Source: Heterobilharzia americana (taxonomy: Eukaryota; Platyhelminthes; Trematoda; Strigeidida; Schistosomatidae). Taken from it: a DNA stretch of 64,000 nt. Below, in pieces: positions 13,385 through 23,775 of the stretch. The position numbers and the translations under genes were made by a program. The notes under the pieces were generated by a model. The model did no database searches and was not told the DNA's origin. It saw only the letters and a list, made by a program, of their open reading frames with translations. The stretch is taken from assembly GCA_944470555.2 (NCBI GenBank), contig OX104134.1:9093248-9157247 (forward strand). The letters run 5' to 3'. Within the stretch, counting starts at the first letter, position 1. Each line of letters opens with the position of its first letter.

Positions 13385-13650
13385 GGTGACTTTAAGGACT
13401 ACCCTAGCAATAAATAGAATAACCAATTACAATTCTCTATTTTATGAAAATCTAACTATCCAGCGGGAATTAAGAAGCCTATTTGGTCATTTTGATTGTT
13501 GCTTGTGTTGTCTTTAAAGTCACCCAGCTGCTGAGATAACCAGTTGCCTCCCTTCATTTTGTGAAAAACTAACTTTCTAACCGGAATACCGTTAGTTGGT
13601 TAGTTATTTTGGCAGTGGCTAGTGTGGCCTTTAAAGTCACTCAAACTTAA
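13385..13650. repeat. Diverged tandem pair plus inverted CTTTAAAGTCAC motifs
   Basis: A unit of about 88 bp starting near 13439 (TTTTATGAAAATCTAACTAT through CTTTAAAGTCACCCA) recurs near 13555 (TTTTGTGAAAAACTAACTTT through CTTTAAAGTCACTCA), so the period is about 116 bp. A third GGTGACTTTAAGGAC in the inverse orientation lies at 13384. This probably belongs to the 3' region of the Penelope-like element just upstream, but that link is an inference. The open frame across part of it (13179-13517) has no motifs. Confidence 0.5.
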
Positions 13651-13699
13651 AGTCAGATGCATACTGTTGGGGGGATCTTCTTAGCAAGATCGAAACGTT

Positions 13700-16600
13700 T
13701 AACAATAGTATCAAATGTTTATTTACATTGTTATTTCTCCCAATACACTCTGTCGGGATTATACAAACAAAATACACTTTATCCGACAAATGGCCATAAA
13801 TATTACATCATTGACTAATTTAAAGCTAGACGCATAACATGTAGAGTTCACACTGTAAGTTGGTCTAAGAGAGAATAAGTGTTTCTCTTCTCTCATTTCC
13901 TTTTCATTGACTATGCACTTATATATACAGCCTTCTTTCTAAAAGCACAACACAGTAAATATACCAGTCGGATGGTAATCAGTTAGCGAGTAATATAAAT
14001 CATAGAAATGAAAAAAAGCAACAAAATATTAAAACACTTGTATAGATAAATTGTGAAAGTTGAAAACAAGTTGTCACATAATTAAAATCCTGCACACTAT
14101 AAAATCGGGAGAAGAATAAGTGGCTTTGTAAAATGTTCATTCGTGCAGAATCGTTAATCGCATAAGAACAATTAGAAGGGAAGAGGATAAATTGTCACAA
14201 ATAACCGTTTATAGGCTTACACATGTTAGGATACATTGCATGAATGACCAAAGTGGAAAGCAATGGGCTACATGAGCCTCTTTTACATATTTACGTCGAG
14301 CCTATTTGGATCCATTGTGATTATTTCTGCCTTATGCATAGGGTGAATTTATGAAGCATAAATAAGACTGTAATCATTACGACGAGTGACTTTAAACACC
14401 GTGGTAATATCGAAATGCTGTTCAGGTGTCCAGAGTCAACAAGATGTGCAAACACTAAGTTTTTTGTCAGTCCCTTCTTCCGTTTATTCGACAGTGGAAG
14501 ATGATTTTCAGGAAATTAAAAGATGAATTTACTAAATTCTCCCCCCGTGCAACTAGCTTCTTAGGAGCAATCAAACTAGTAAATACACACATAGAAATTG
14601 TGAAATAATTTCTTTTTTTTTATGAACTCAAAAGTGATATAATGAAAAACAGGCGGCGTAATATTGTTGTACTAAATATCGTTTTTACAGATCCCTGGTT
14701 TTCGGACATAATATCTTGAAAATAAATTAAAGAACAATGGTTTCTTTGAAACCATGAATACTCTGATTTTCGTGTTTGCTAGAGTTGTATTTCTCAGCAG
14801 CGATTCAGTAGAATGTTCATGGTTACTAACTGGATCACGTATATGATTCGTCTCTTCATCAATACTGCCATCTTAGCTCCATTAGTTAAGTTTCTTGAAA
14901 GGCTTTTTTGGTAGGGAAGATACATAAAACTCACAAAATTAGTAGACTGCCTAGTTGACAATGACATCCGATTATTCTATATACTCATTACAGGACTTTA
15001 CTTGCTTAAAATCTGATAACATTTTATGTCTTTCTTGTTAATAAAAAATAGTAGGTTACCGTTTGGTGGCTAGATAAACCAATAGTTATCCAAAGTTAAA
15101 ACTAGGCTTTACATTTTAGCTCATTGTCAGTCCAGTTGACAAACCATATTGCATTCTAAACAACTACTGCTTGTACTATATATTACTTACAAAAGTAATG
15201 AGTAGAACGTTAAACGTCAGGAAGGTTTCCATGAGTAACAAACATGTTGGATATTTTTTTACCACTTAGATGATTGTCACTTTTGCTTTGAAGTTTATTT
15301 AGTGATTATTAGGTCGACATTTTCATATTCACTAATCTTAAAATTTAGTCAACAGACAAGTGTAATGTTAATCACTGCTTTATACTATCACTAAATTAAA
15401 TATCTCATGATGGTCATTTACGTTAATTCATATTTTTTCAAAAGATACAAGTCAATTTTAAAGGTTTAAAATTAGCGTATTAGTTATTCACTAGTCAATA
15501 GAAATTCAAACAAATAGACAACGTTTTGAGACTTCCTCTTTAAAAATGAGTTACTTAGAAAATAAATTTATGTTTCAAGATGAACAGAATGAAAACTAAT
15601 GTGGGACAACCAATAATGAAAAACAGGTGTTATCTTACTTTGCGGAACTGTGATAGGCTGGTAGTACGCGGAAGGCGATGCCTTTTAATCAAATCTTGAG
15701 TGTAAACTGTATCTTTCAGTAGTTTTGAAAATCTAATCCGCAACTCAAATGGTCATAAATCTCGGCTAGCTTTGTTTGATGGTAAATGGAGATAATGGTC
15801 AAAAACTTCATACGTGTTGGTAATTACCAGTAAAGTGGACGTGCAGACGTGAGAGATAACCCCTTCAATAGAATAACTCTAATTAAGTTTGGCACTTCAT
15901 CGAGTTCTTTACAACCTTAGAGTCTTACACGTGTTATTTTTGCAGGCGGTGAGTTCTTTTACACAGGTCTTGCTAGTGAGCACTGGCAAGCATGATGCAA
16001 AGCCTACTAGCCACATCATACTGACTAAAACCATTTATTAAGTACCGAATTTTTAGTTGATTCAAGTATCAAGTAGTAATGGAAGTAACATTAGTCTTCT
16101 TCACGAGCTAGAAAGGTAAGATGAATATATGTTGTATGCTGTAAAATTTCAATAAATCTCAAAGTTCCTATGATGAACATGTAAACTAGTTTTCATCAAG
16201 ATTTTCCATGATTAATCTGTGAAACTAAGTTCAAGAAATAAAAGCTATCTGAGTTGAACAGTGGTAGAAAATTTTTCAAAACTGAAAATACTACTACATG
16301 GAATTTCGGATTTAACGTAATTAGAACACGGCAAACACGTATATAGGTCGACTGCTGAAAAGCGAAAGAATCTGGATATGATTATGCGTTTATGACAGGG
16401 TTTAAAATCATTTCTACCCGACGGACAACTTTGAATTTTTAATGATAGTTTTAAAAGTGAGTTCGTTGACTTTAAAGACTGAATGGAGATTACAGATTGA
16501 GTTAGTAAATGTTCATTAAGTCGATTAAGTTCTTCTGTATTTTAAACGACGTGGAGAACATCTTTAAGTGGTTGTTAAGCTACTTTCCACCATTAGCAAA

Positions 16601-16854
16601 TTTGTGAACATCATAAGATTTCTGCTGGATTTTTAAAGTGTTTTGAGAAAATTTTTAGCTTTGAACAAATGTATTAACATCCCACTGACATATGTAGTTA
16701 CGAACCAATAACATCAAGCGGAAGTGTTTACTAGTCAAAAAACCAAATTAGAAATCTCAAATAGTATTAACTCGAAAAAATCATGACCACTCTGAGATAC
16801 GAAACTTATAGACACTGGCTACGAATCTATTTCCAGTCCATCGTAGTAACTAGT
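13700..16854. other. AT-rich stretch, nothing recognised
   Basis: About 3.1 kb without a usable open frame, repeat or RNA gene that I can identify. Any upstream SOAT coding exon here would have to be short. Confidence 0.45.
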
Positions 16855-17037
16855 CATGGATAATGCAGTTTATTTGATAGCCAGTAGTGGAATCCAGGAC
16901 ATGCGTTATGTCTCATTTAAGACTAGTCAGCTGGATGCATCTGCACCCCAGTGAGTGTTTTCCCCACTGAGACTCGAACCTAATATCTATCCCTTCAAAT
17001 GCCAATGCGTTATCCACTAAGACATTGTCCTGGTCCA
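16855..17037 (-). mobile_element. SM-alpha-like SINE with dead hammerhead module (reverse copy)
   Basis: The reverse complement reads as a tRNA-like head (worn GTGGATAACGCATTGGC at about 17020, box B-like GGTTCGAGTC at about 16975), a CCCAGTGGGG-type spacer, and then the hammerhead block ending in GTCCTGGATTCCACTACTGG. That order is characteristic of the schistosome SM-alpha SINE, whose transcripts carry a hammerhead ribozyme. In this copy the conserved CTGATGAG is CTGACTAG (16923-16930), stem II is broken, and GAAAC has become ATAAC, so no self-cleavage is expected. It lies about 490 bp upstream of the SOAT exon and abuts an opposite-oriented half copy. Confidence 0.7.
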
Positions 17038-17180
17038 AAATACGAAGAAACGAGCATCCTGCATTCTGCTGCTAGCCACCAAATATACAGCAATATAATC
17101 AATACCTATGCAGTATCGAGACATCTGTACAGGAGCCTATCTGTCATCCGAGGATGAACAATTCGACCCCGTATAGTAAC
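17038..17180 (+). mobile_element. SM-alpha-like 3' half, head-to-head with the preceding copy
   Basis: Beginning at GAAACGAGCATCCTGCATTC (about 17047), this matches the 3' part of the hammerhead module (GAAAC, then TCCTG and ATTC, then CTGCTAGCCACC). It continues into the family's tail: TATCGAGACATC, then CATCCGAGGATGAACAATTC, then CCCCGTATAGTAACGGG. It has no head of its own and follows directly on the head of the reverse copy, so the two form an incomplete palindrome. The tail motif recurs at 33430-33540 (+) and 58870-58945 (-). Confidence 0.62.
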
Positions 17181-17524
17181 GGGAAATTACAAGTATCGGT
17201 AGTAGTGAATAAATTAATTCAAATGGTAGGAATGGGTATACAACTGATGAACTCATTGGTCGGTGTCAAGTGTTCCAAAAATGTACTCAACATATGCGAA
17301 TAATGCCCAAGCAATTTTACTATTACTTCCTTCGCATTTCCTTCAAAATATTACCTCATAAGTGATGTCTACTGACAGAAGATTTACAAGTTGCATTTTA
17401 TCAATGCGAATATAATGAATTCTAGTTTCTATTTCACTTGCACTAAATAAAAAATATCATTTTTTTCTACAAAAACTATGTACAACAGTTCAACTTTTGG
17501 TTTGGATATTTATTTTCTTTACAG

Positions 17525-17914
17525 ACACAAAATGGAGGGAAATCAGTGAATTCCAAAAGCCTACCAACTAAACACTATCGTACTCGTGATTCAGTATTAA
17601 CCACACTGTTTCAAATCTCTCATATACGTACTGTCTATAATATATTTATCGCTGTAACAATTATTTTCTCTGTGAATACAGTGATACAAGATTTCATTGA
17701 TCCAAAAGTTAATTTATACGCTTACAATATGGATATCTTGAGGTTCGCATTTGGTAATTTAAGTGATGTTTTCCGCATCTGGGCTGCAATGAAACTGTCT
17801 GCCATTTTTATACCATTTTGGGGAGTTCTTCTATGGATAACGTACAGACCGAATATTGGGAGTAAAATATGTCCATTGGATTGGCTTTTCCTTATGGGCT
17901 ACATAATCTACCAG
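17525..17914 (+). CDS. SOAT: Sterol O-acyltransferase, upstream coding exon
   Basis: Internal exon of an acyl-CoA:cholesterol acyltransferase, the ER membrane enzyme that esterifies sterols with fatty acyl-CoA. The acceptor is TTTCTTTACAG ending at 17524; the donor CCAG|GTGAGT follows 17914. The exon is 390 bp, 130 codons, phase 0 at both ends. About residues 18-40 match the SOAT signature before the first membrane span (YRTRDSVLTTLFQISHIRTV, cf. FRARRSLLDELLEVDHIRTI in vertebrates). A membrane segment covers about residues 37-54, and further hydrophobic segments follow up to LDWLFLMGYIIYQ at the exon end. An in-frame GTG at 17546 is internal, not a start. The N-terminal exon(s), variable in this family, were not found upstream. 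The exon continues in the one at 36352 after 18.4 kb of intron. Confidence 0.88.
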
Positions 17915-18064
17915 GTGAGTGAATGATCCATTCTGTAAATTCTACGAACTGACTGGTGTATTTAAGTATTCTGTCTTTTAACTTATTTTTATTTCAGCCG
18001 TGGAATCTGCTTAAGATTCATTACAGATTAATAGTTGGTGCATAAATGTTAATAAATATGAATT

Positions 18065-18355
18065 AATGCTGGGTGATGTTTGAAGATGAAATGAAAACTC
18101 TGGGTCGCGACAGAATTCATACTAGAGACCGTCTAGTTTCTGGTTCCGTGTTCTGCTAACTGAGCTACAAGACTCGAATGTTGACTAAATTTTTATTTTA
18201 CTTCAATCATTAGGAATTTTTCCTGACTTCTATGTGAATTCGTGACGCATAACCTCTCTAGATTACACTCATACTGACTACCCGGACAGGACTACTCATT
18301 TCAATCCGAATCTACTTGAATTAGAGAGGGGAAGCTTCTCCTCTATCCTATTAAT
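18065..18355 (-). mobile_element. tRNA-derived SINE (family B), full-length reverse copy
   Basis: In minus orientation it starts in a 5' module (CTCCCCTCTCTAATTCAAGT, with GGATTG and the AGTCCTG region, 18355-18220). It continues through a worn tRNA-like head (box A-like TAGCTCAGTTAGCAGAAC near 18160) to the tail CATTTCATCTTCAAACATCA at 18075. The same order and sequence occur in the SINE at 26115-26410 in the left arm and in its mirror copy in the right arm, which defines the family and its length of about 290 bp. It lies in the SOAT intron, antisense to the gene. Confidence 0.68.
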
Positions 18356-19004
18356 TAAATGAAACATGAAAAGTAAACACAAAATAAAACTAACTACTCA
18401 TTGGTAAGTTTCAGTAGTATGTAGTCCGTTCCTTTCATGAAAAAGATGCTGTTAACTACCTAGATATAAGCATGAACTGATCAAGGGTTTTAGGGACGGT
18501 GGGCACTTTCTATAATGGAATTTTTGTGCTAATAAACCACCAATATTTAAGGCCGCATCTACTCTGTAATTATTTTTGTTATGAAATAGGATGTGGTATT
18601 TAGACAATTTTTATTCACTGTTTTATGATTGCCTCGTCTAACGGACGTATATTAAGAAAAAAAATTCATTGGCGTCCTGTAGATATTATCTGGGTGCTTG
18701 TTCAACCAATTTTTACTACTGGAACTGGTTCTGGAAAAAATTAAATTGCTAGTGGTTTAAAACGGTGATTTCCAACAGCATTAAATTTTATCAACTTACT
18801 AAAGCTCTGAAAATCAACTTCGAAAATCATGAACGAATGCATATCTTGATGTATCAAAAAGATGCACAAAAGAAGATTTCCAGTGATTCAATTTAATAAA
18901 CAGTTTGGTTAACATTCGTAAGCAATAGAGTATTTAGGCTCAGCCGCATCTCATAGCAGCAAGTAAATCACACAACGAATCTACCTACAATATTCAGAAT
19001 GCCG

Positions 19005-19010
<6 letters not shown>

Positions 19011-19092
<82 letters not shown>
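19011..19092. repeat. (TA)41 microsatellite
   Basis: An uninterrupted run of 82 bp of TA dinucleotides inside the SOAT intron. Perfect TA runs can extrude cruciforms and are prone to length change and assembly error. Comparable runs lie at 44907-44947 and 63276-63323. Confidence 0.97.
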
Positions 19093-19095
<3 letters not shown>

Positions 19096-20009
19096 CCATC
19101 ATATGATTTTCAAACCGTATATTTACATTAAAGTAGATGGTAATCGATTATCAATTGATTGTATAAACAAACGCAGTTTAGAACCATGTGACGTAATTTG
19201 AATGCATCATCTAAGAGTGCAATATGCAGAATACATCGAAAGTGTCTGATAATTGACGTACATTGTTAAAATTCTCATTAACTGATGAGTAGTAATATTA
19301 TTTTTCTGTAAAGAATGAATTCAGATTTCTAAGCACAGAAAGAACACCTAAAGAAAATTATGATCATAAACATAACCCATAAATCCAAAAAGGACATGAC
19401 CTATTAGACTTTCACCACTACCCTGTTTTTAGTTGATGGCATTAGAATATCATTATCGTACTATTTCCGTGTGGATTCACTCGTGTACATTCCTTTCCTT
19501 GAAATAAAAAAGAGTTTATTTGATTAGATTTCACTAACTTTATTTCTTGGGATTTAATGTAAAAAGTGAATCAAAATAACCCTACCTTTCAAGTAAGCGA
19601 ATCGATTCCTCATACTTCTGTTCTCAGGATATATGCAAATAGTGAGGGACCTTGTGAAATAAAATAAGTTTACGTAGCTTAACAAGTTCCCGCCTCAGTT
19701 ATGCTGTTCAAATAGTTCAGAATTACAAAAAATCTTCATTGCTCAAACTTGTTACCAACCTGAAAAACTAAAATGTGGTGAAGGATGATGAGTGACAATT
19801 TGAAAATAGTCAGTTAATTGCCATTTGAGTGCTAATCCACTTTAAACCTTTAACTGTAGCCAACCACTTTCTCCCCTTTTCGAATTTACCTTGGTATAGG
19901 CTGTAACAAAAATGCCTGACTGGGCAGGTAGTGTAAAAGTTATCAGATATTTGCCTATCGATCACTCATATGACAACGCGGGTACACTTCTTCAACTGAA
20001 TAAGGAGGA

Positions 20010-20100
20010 GACCTGGTTAGTATTTAGGTCTAGTATCTCAGTGATAAGAGTGCCAAGTCAGTTACTTGGAGGCTACTGGTTCGAGTCCTTTCCAGACACA
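20010..20100 (+). other. tRNA-like SINE-head remnant
   Basis: TAGTATCTCAGTGATAAGAG (from about 20032) has an A-box/D-arm layout, and CTACTGGTTCGAGTCC near 20075 is a near-consensus B box, about 35 bp apart as in a tRNA. The acceptor ends do not pair cleanly and no known SINE tail follows. I call it an isolated tRNA-like remnant rather than a gene. Confidence 0.5.
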
Positions 20101-21989
20101 CGTTCACATTTCAACTTTTATTAATTAAGACCAGTCTTGAAAACTAGATTTATGTAAACTAGTATAATCAATGACACATTTAAGTTTTAATCTGGTCATC
20201 ATGATCAAGTTTAATGTATTCAAATCCATACTGTGTAGTTTACAGTTATAAGTTTATTTTTCAGTAGGTATCAAATTTCGGATTTCTAATATCTATCATC
20301 AAACAAAAGCAGAGTAAACACTTGGTACTTTATAGGTTTTCTTCTAACCGTGAGGACAAAGAAATAAAAGTCTTATATGTTGATGATGGCTGATGTAAGC
20401 TGGCCATTCTTTAACTGTGATAACAGTTGTAATGCACCAGATTATGCCAAACGTAACTTTAATTTGTAAGCGGGAGCTTGATTATGCTATAAACATCCTA
20501 TGAATATGCTTAAGTGATATTTAAAAAGCTTGATCTTCAGAAATGAGTATGCTTCCATTTCTATTTCAACCACGTTAGTTAACAGATAGTTTTGATTCCT
20601 TTTATTATAAGGTGTTTAAACTGTGTGACAAAATGGACAAAAAACAATTTTGATACTACAATTCATACTTCGCACGCGGCGTAACTTTTTTTTGATGTTT
20701 TATTCTTAGGTTGGTAAACTGCAGTTGGAAAACGTCTTTAAAACATGCGATGGTACATGTTACGTTTAGAAAACATCTGAAAAATTCAAACAAATTGAAA
20801 GGGAAGTATTTGACGAAATATATTTAGTGGAAAATGTTTTGGTAGCCTAAGGTCTATGCAGGCCACCTGTAAAATATTTCAAAACACTAAGCCATGGAAA
20901 TTTTTCACATGGCTACGTCTACAGCTTCAGTTCTATCACTTTTCTGAAAGTTAGGAATGATACTACAGACAGTCAAGAGTATGATGATGAAATATTTGTA
21001 TTCTGTATAAGTGTCTGAATTGTATTATCTCTGACAGCAGCCTGAGAATTGTGCATAGATCGACCACATACAAGTCAAAGTGAACGGTTGACAAACCCTC
21101 CTTCCTACTTTTATCTTGAAAAAGTATTTTCCACAAGCAAGCACGTCTTGTACCATTGATACGTTTGATGCCTCATTTACTGAATTTATGCTTTCCACGG
21201 TTCAGTTCATTGGTATGAGTGGAAGGAAGCATAGCATATAATATAAGCTTACTCATATACTTCATCCTTAATATATACTACAATGAAATTTACTGCGTCC
21301 CATGCAATGAGATAAAAACGCAAAGCAGTCTTGATCAGGTAATAACTATTGGTACTTGAATTGAACAATGTTAAGTGGTACTATTAGCGAACATATCGCA
21401 GACTTACACTTGGGTATAGAACCACTGAAAATAAACCATATAAACTAAGGTGTCTGACTACACTTTTCATTCCCACTACATAATAGACAGTAAAGTAGTG
21501 GTGTGAAAAGTCGAATGTCTCTACAATGTGGACAGAAATGTACTGGATGATGCTCACAGTGAGACATAAGGGTCTCCTGTCTTTAAAACAGAGCAATGCT
21601 TCACAGAGTGGTAGACTTCCACTACAGAATAGCTATCCCATCTGTATTATTGCTTGTAGTCTTTGGGATATTCTTTCAAGAAACAATTTGCTAATAGTCT
21701 GAAAGACAGCTAAGGATCGGCTACCCCAAAGTTGTTTATCTTTCTTAGTGAACCTAACTACTATCAAGAAGCTCCAAATGTGTACAGACAAAATCTAGGT
21801 GATATCTGGATATTTTTCTGTAGATAAAAGTTGCATTCTTTATGAAACTATCCCTAAGTTGGTCCTCCGATGAAAATTTTGAGAGTTTCTGCGGCATTGA
21901 ATATTATTACCACCAGGTCACTGTTTTATGTATATTCAGAATAATATTTTGGCCATCTAGTTTCATTCATAAATGATTTTAGGCAAAAG

Positions 21990-23775
21990 ATTCCTTTATT
22001 CCGTGTTTGCAGTTGATATGCATCCAAGGCTCTCATGCAGTGGGAACCAATCTCCTCCTGAATCAGGATCATGACAGCAAGATTCAAATTAAATGGAAGC
22101 AAAGTTACAATCATACAATGCTACACTGTCCACCTACAAATAAGGCAGATGAAGAGAAGAGGAGGAATTCTATAGACAACTGCGATCAGTACTAGACAAG
22201 ACCCCACCCCAGTTGGTGATATCAAAATTCTAATTGGTGGGGTGACATGAATGCCAAACTGGGAGCGAACAACACAGGAAGAGAACTAACCATGGGTCGA
22301 GAAGCGCTCGGTGAGGTGATGAACGAGAATGGGGAACTGTTTGCAGACTTCTGCGCATTTAATGGATTGGTGATTGGAGGCGAGGCAGTGTGTACAAACA
22401 CAGGGATATTCACAAGGCGGCAACATGGATTTCACCAGACACCAGGACAAACTAACAATCAGATCAACTTCATCTCAATGTGAAGAAAGTGAAGATAGAG
22501 AAGCAGCCTACTGGACACAAGATCAGATCATGAAGAGGAGCAGATGTGGGTAGGTTCAAACCACTCAATATCTAGTGCAAGGAACCTGCCTTCAAAATCA
22601 AGTTGAAAGCCAAAACCAAAGAAGCTGGTAAAGACCACAGTTTAAGTGGAAGAACACTGGAACTCTTTGAAAGAGATGTGGAAGGAAACTTGCACAACCG
22701 TGTTAGGAAGGAAGAAGAAGACGTGAGACAAGGAATGGATCTTGACGGATACACGGAAGGTGATAGAGCAGGGAGAGGGGGATGGTGAAGCATAAGATGA
22801 AGATGAACCAGTGCACTGCAGGGATGGACAACGAGAATAGGGAGTGAACACAACCTATAAAACACTACACTGGACAAAGAAGTGAAGAAGAGTGCACAGA
22901 AAATCAAAAGACATGCTCACACCTCTACTGCAGAAGGTTTGTAAGGAATGAGGGAAGGAAGTGTAGCTGCCGAGTGGGAGAAGGGTTACCTTGTCAAACT
23001 CTCAGAGAAGGGTGACGTAAGTGTTTGCAAGAACTGGCGCGGAATCATGCTCCACCCTTCTACACCCCAAGCAAAATATTATGCCACATCATACTGGAGT
23101 GACTAAAGGATGAGCTGGATTCAAAATTACGACCGGAACAGGCTGGCTGGCTGGCTGACTGGATTCAGGAAGAACAAATCATGTGCGGAACTAATTGCAA
23201 CGCAACGCTTCGCATCATCATAGAACAGAGTATAGAATGGCAGTCAACCCTCTACTTCAACCTCATCGACATTGTAAAGGCCTTCGATAGCGTCGACCGA
23301 CAAGTCATTTGTCAGTCAGCTTCTTCAACACTACGATTTTTGTGCCACAAACCTTTATCAACTTCATTCATTACGAAAAGCATTTCCAACAAACTACAGA
23401 CATTCATCAACTGCTGCCAGAATAATAAGAATAAGCAACAAGGAACTCTGGCTGTGTGGGTGGCAACGAACCAACCAAGAGCCCGTTCCCCAATAAATAT
23501 GCTGAAGAAAGTGGAGATAGATTGGGCATACACTGAGAAGTCCGATTGGGGACATCACGCGCCAGGTCAGGCCCTCGAGTGGAATCCACAGGGGAAACGA
23601 CGAGTTGGGCGTCCGAGGCAAGGGTGACGTGGAGGAGATTGTGTGAGAAAGAAATGAAAGCTTCTGGACAGATGTAGAGCCAGGTTGGAAAGACTGCAGG
23701 GGAGAGAGTGAAATGGCGACGTGCTATCGAAGCCCTTTGTTCCACTAGGAACCCAAGGGACTAATAATAATAATA
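21990..23775 (+). pseudogene. RTE/SR2-like retrotransposon remnant, left-arm copy
   Basis: Endonuclease region: pieces like CIQGSHAVGTNLLLNQDHDS (about 22010-22075), then ...HCPPTNKADEE and, across frame breaks, the MNAKLGANNTGRE ... NGELFADFCAFNGLVIGG block (22247-22400) typical of RTE endonucleases. Reverse transcriptase: LRPEQAG near 23120, ATLRIIIEQSIEW at 23208-23250 and AFDSVDRQV at 23280-23310. The palm core, including the FADD catalytic box, is missing: the frame jumps at about 23370 to the C-terminal SISNKLQTFIN and WNPQGKRRVGRPRQG (to 23627). The 3' end has TTCCACTAGGAACCCAAGGG followed by a TAATAATAAT tail, as in RTE elements. This copy also lacks 430 bp of connector that the right-arm copy keeps (junction 22910-22913). 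It has frameshifts and stops throughout and is clearly non-functional. Confidence 0.82.

Noticed and set aside
17546..17548. GTG as a SOAT start codon
   Set aside because: The frame is open to a good acceptor at 17524, and animal genes rarely start at GTG; the exon is internal.
22572..22907. Open frames antisense to the RTE remnant (and their mirror at 52587-52991)
   Set aside because: They are shadows of the retrotransposon coding strand. Their recurrence in both arms reflects the duplication, not selection.
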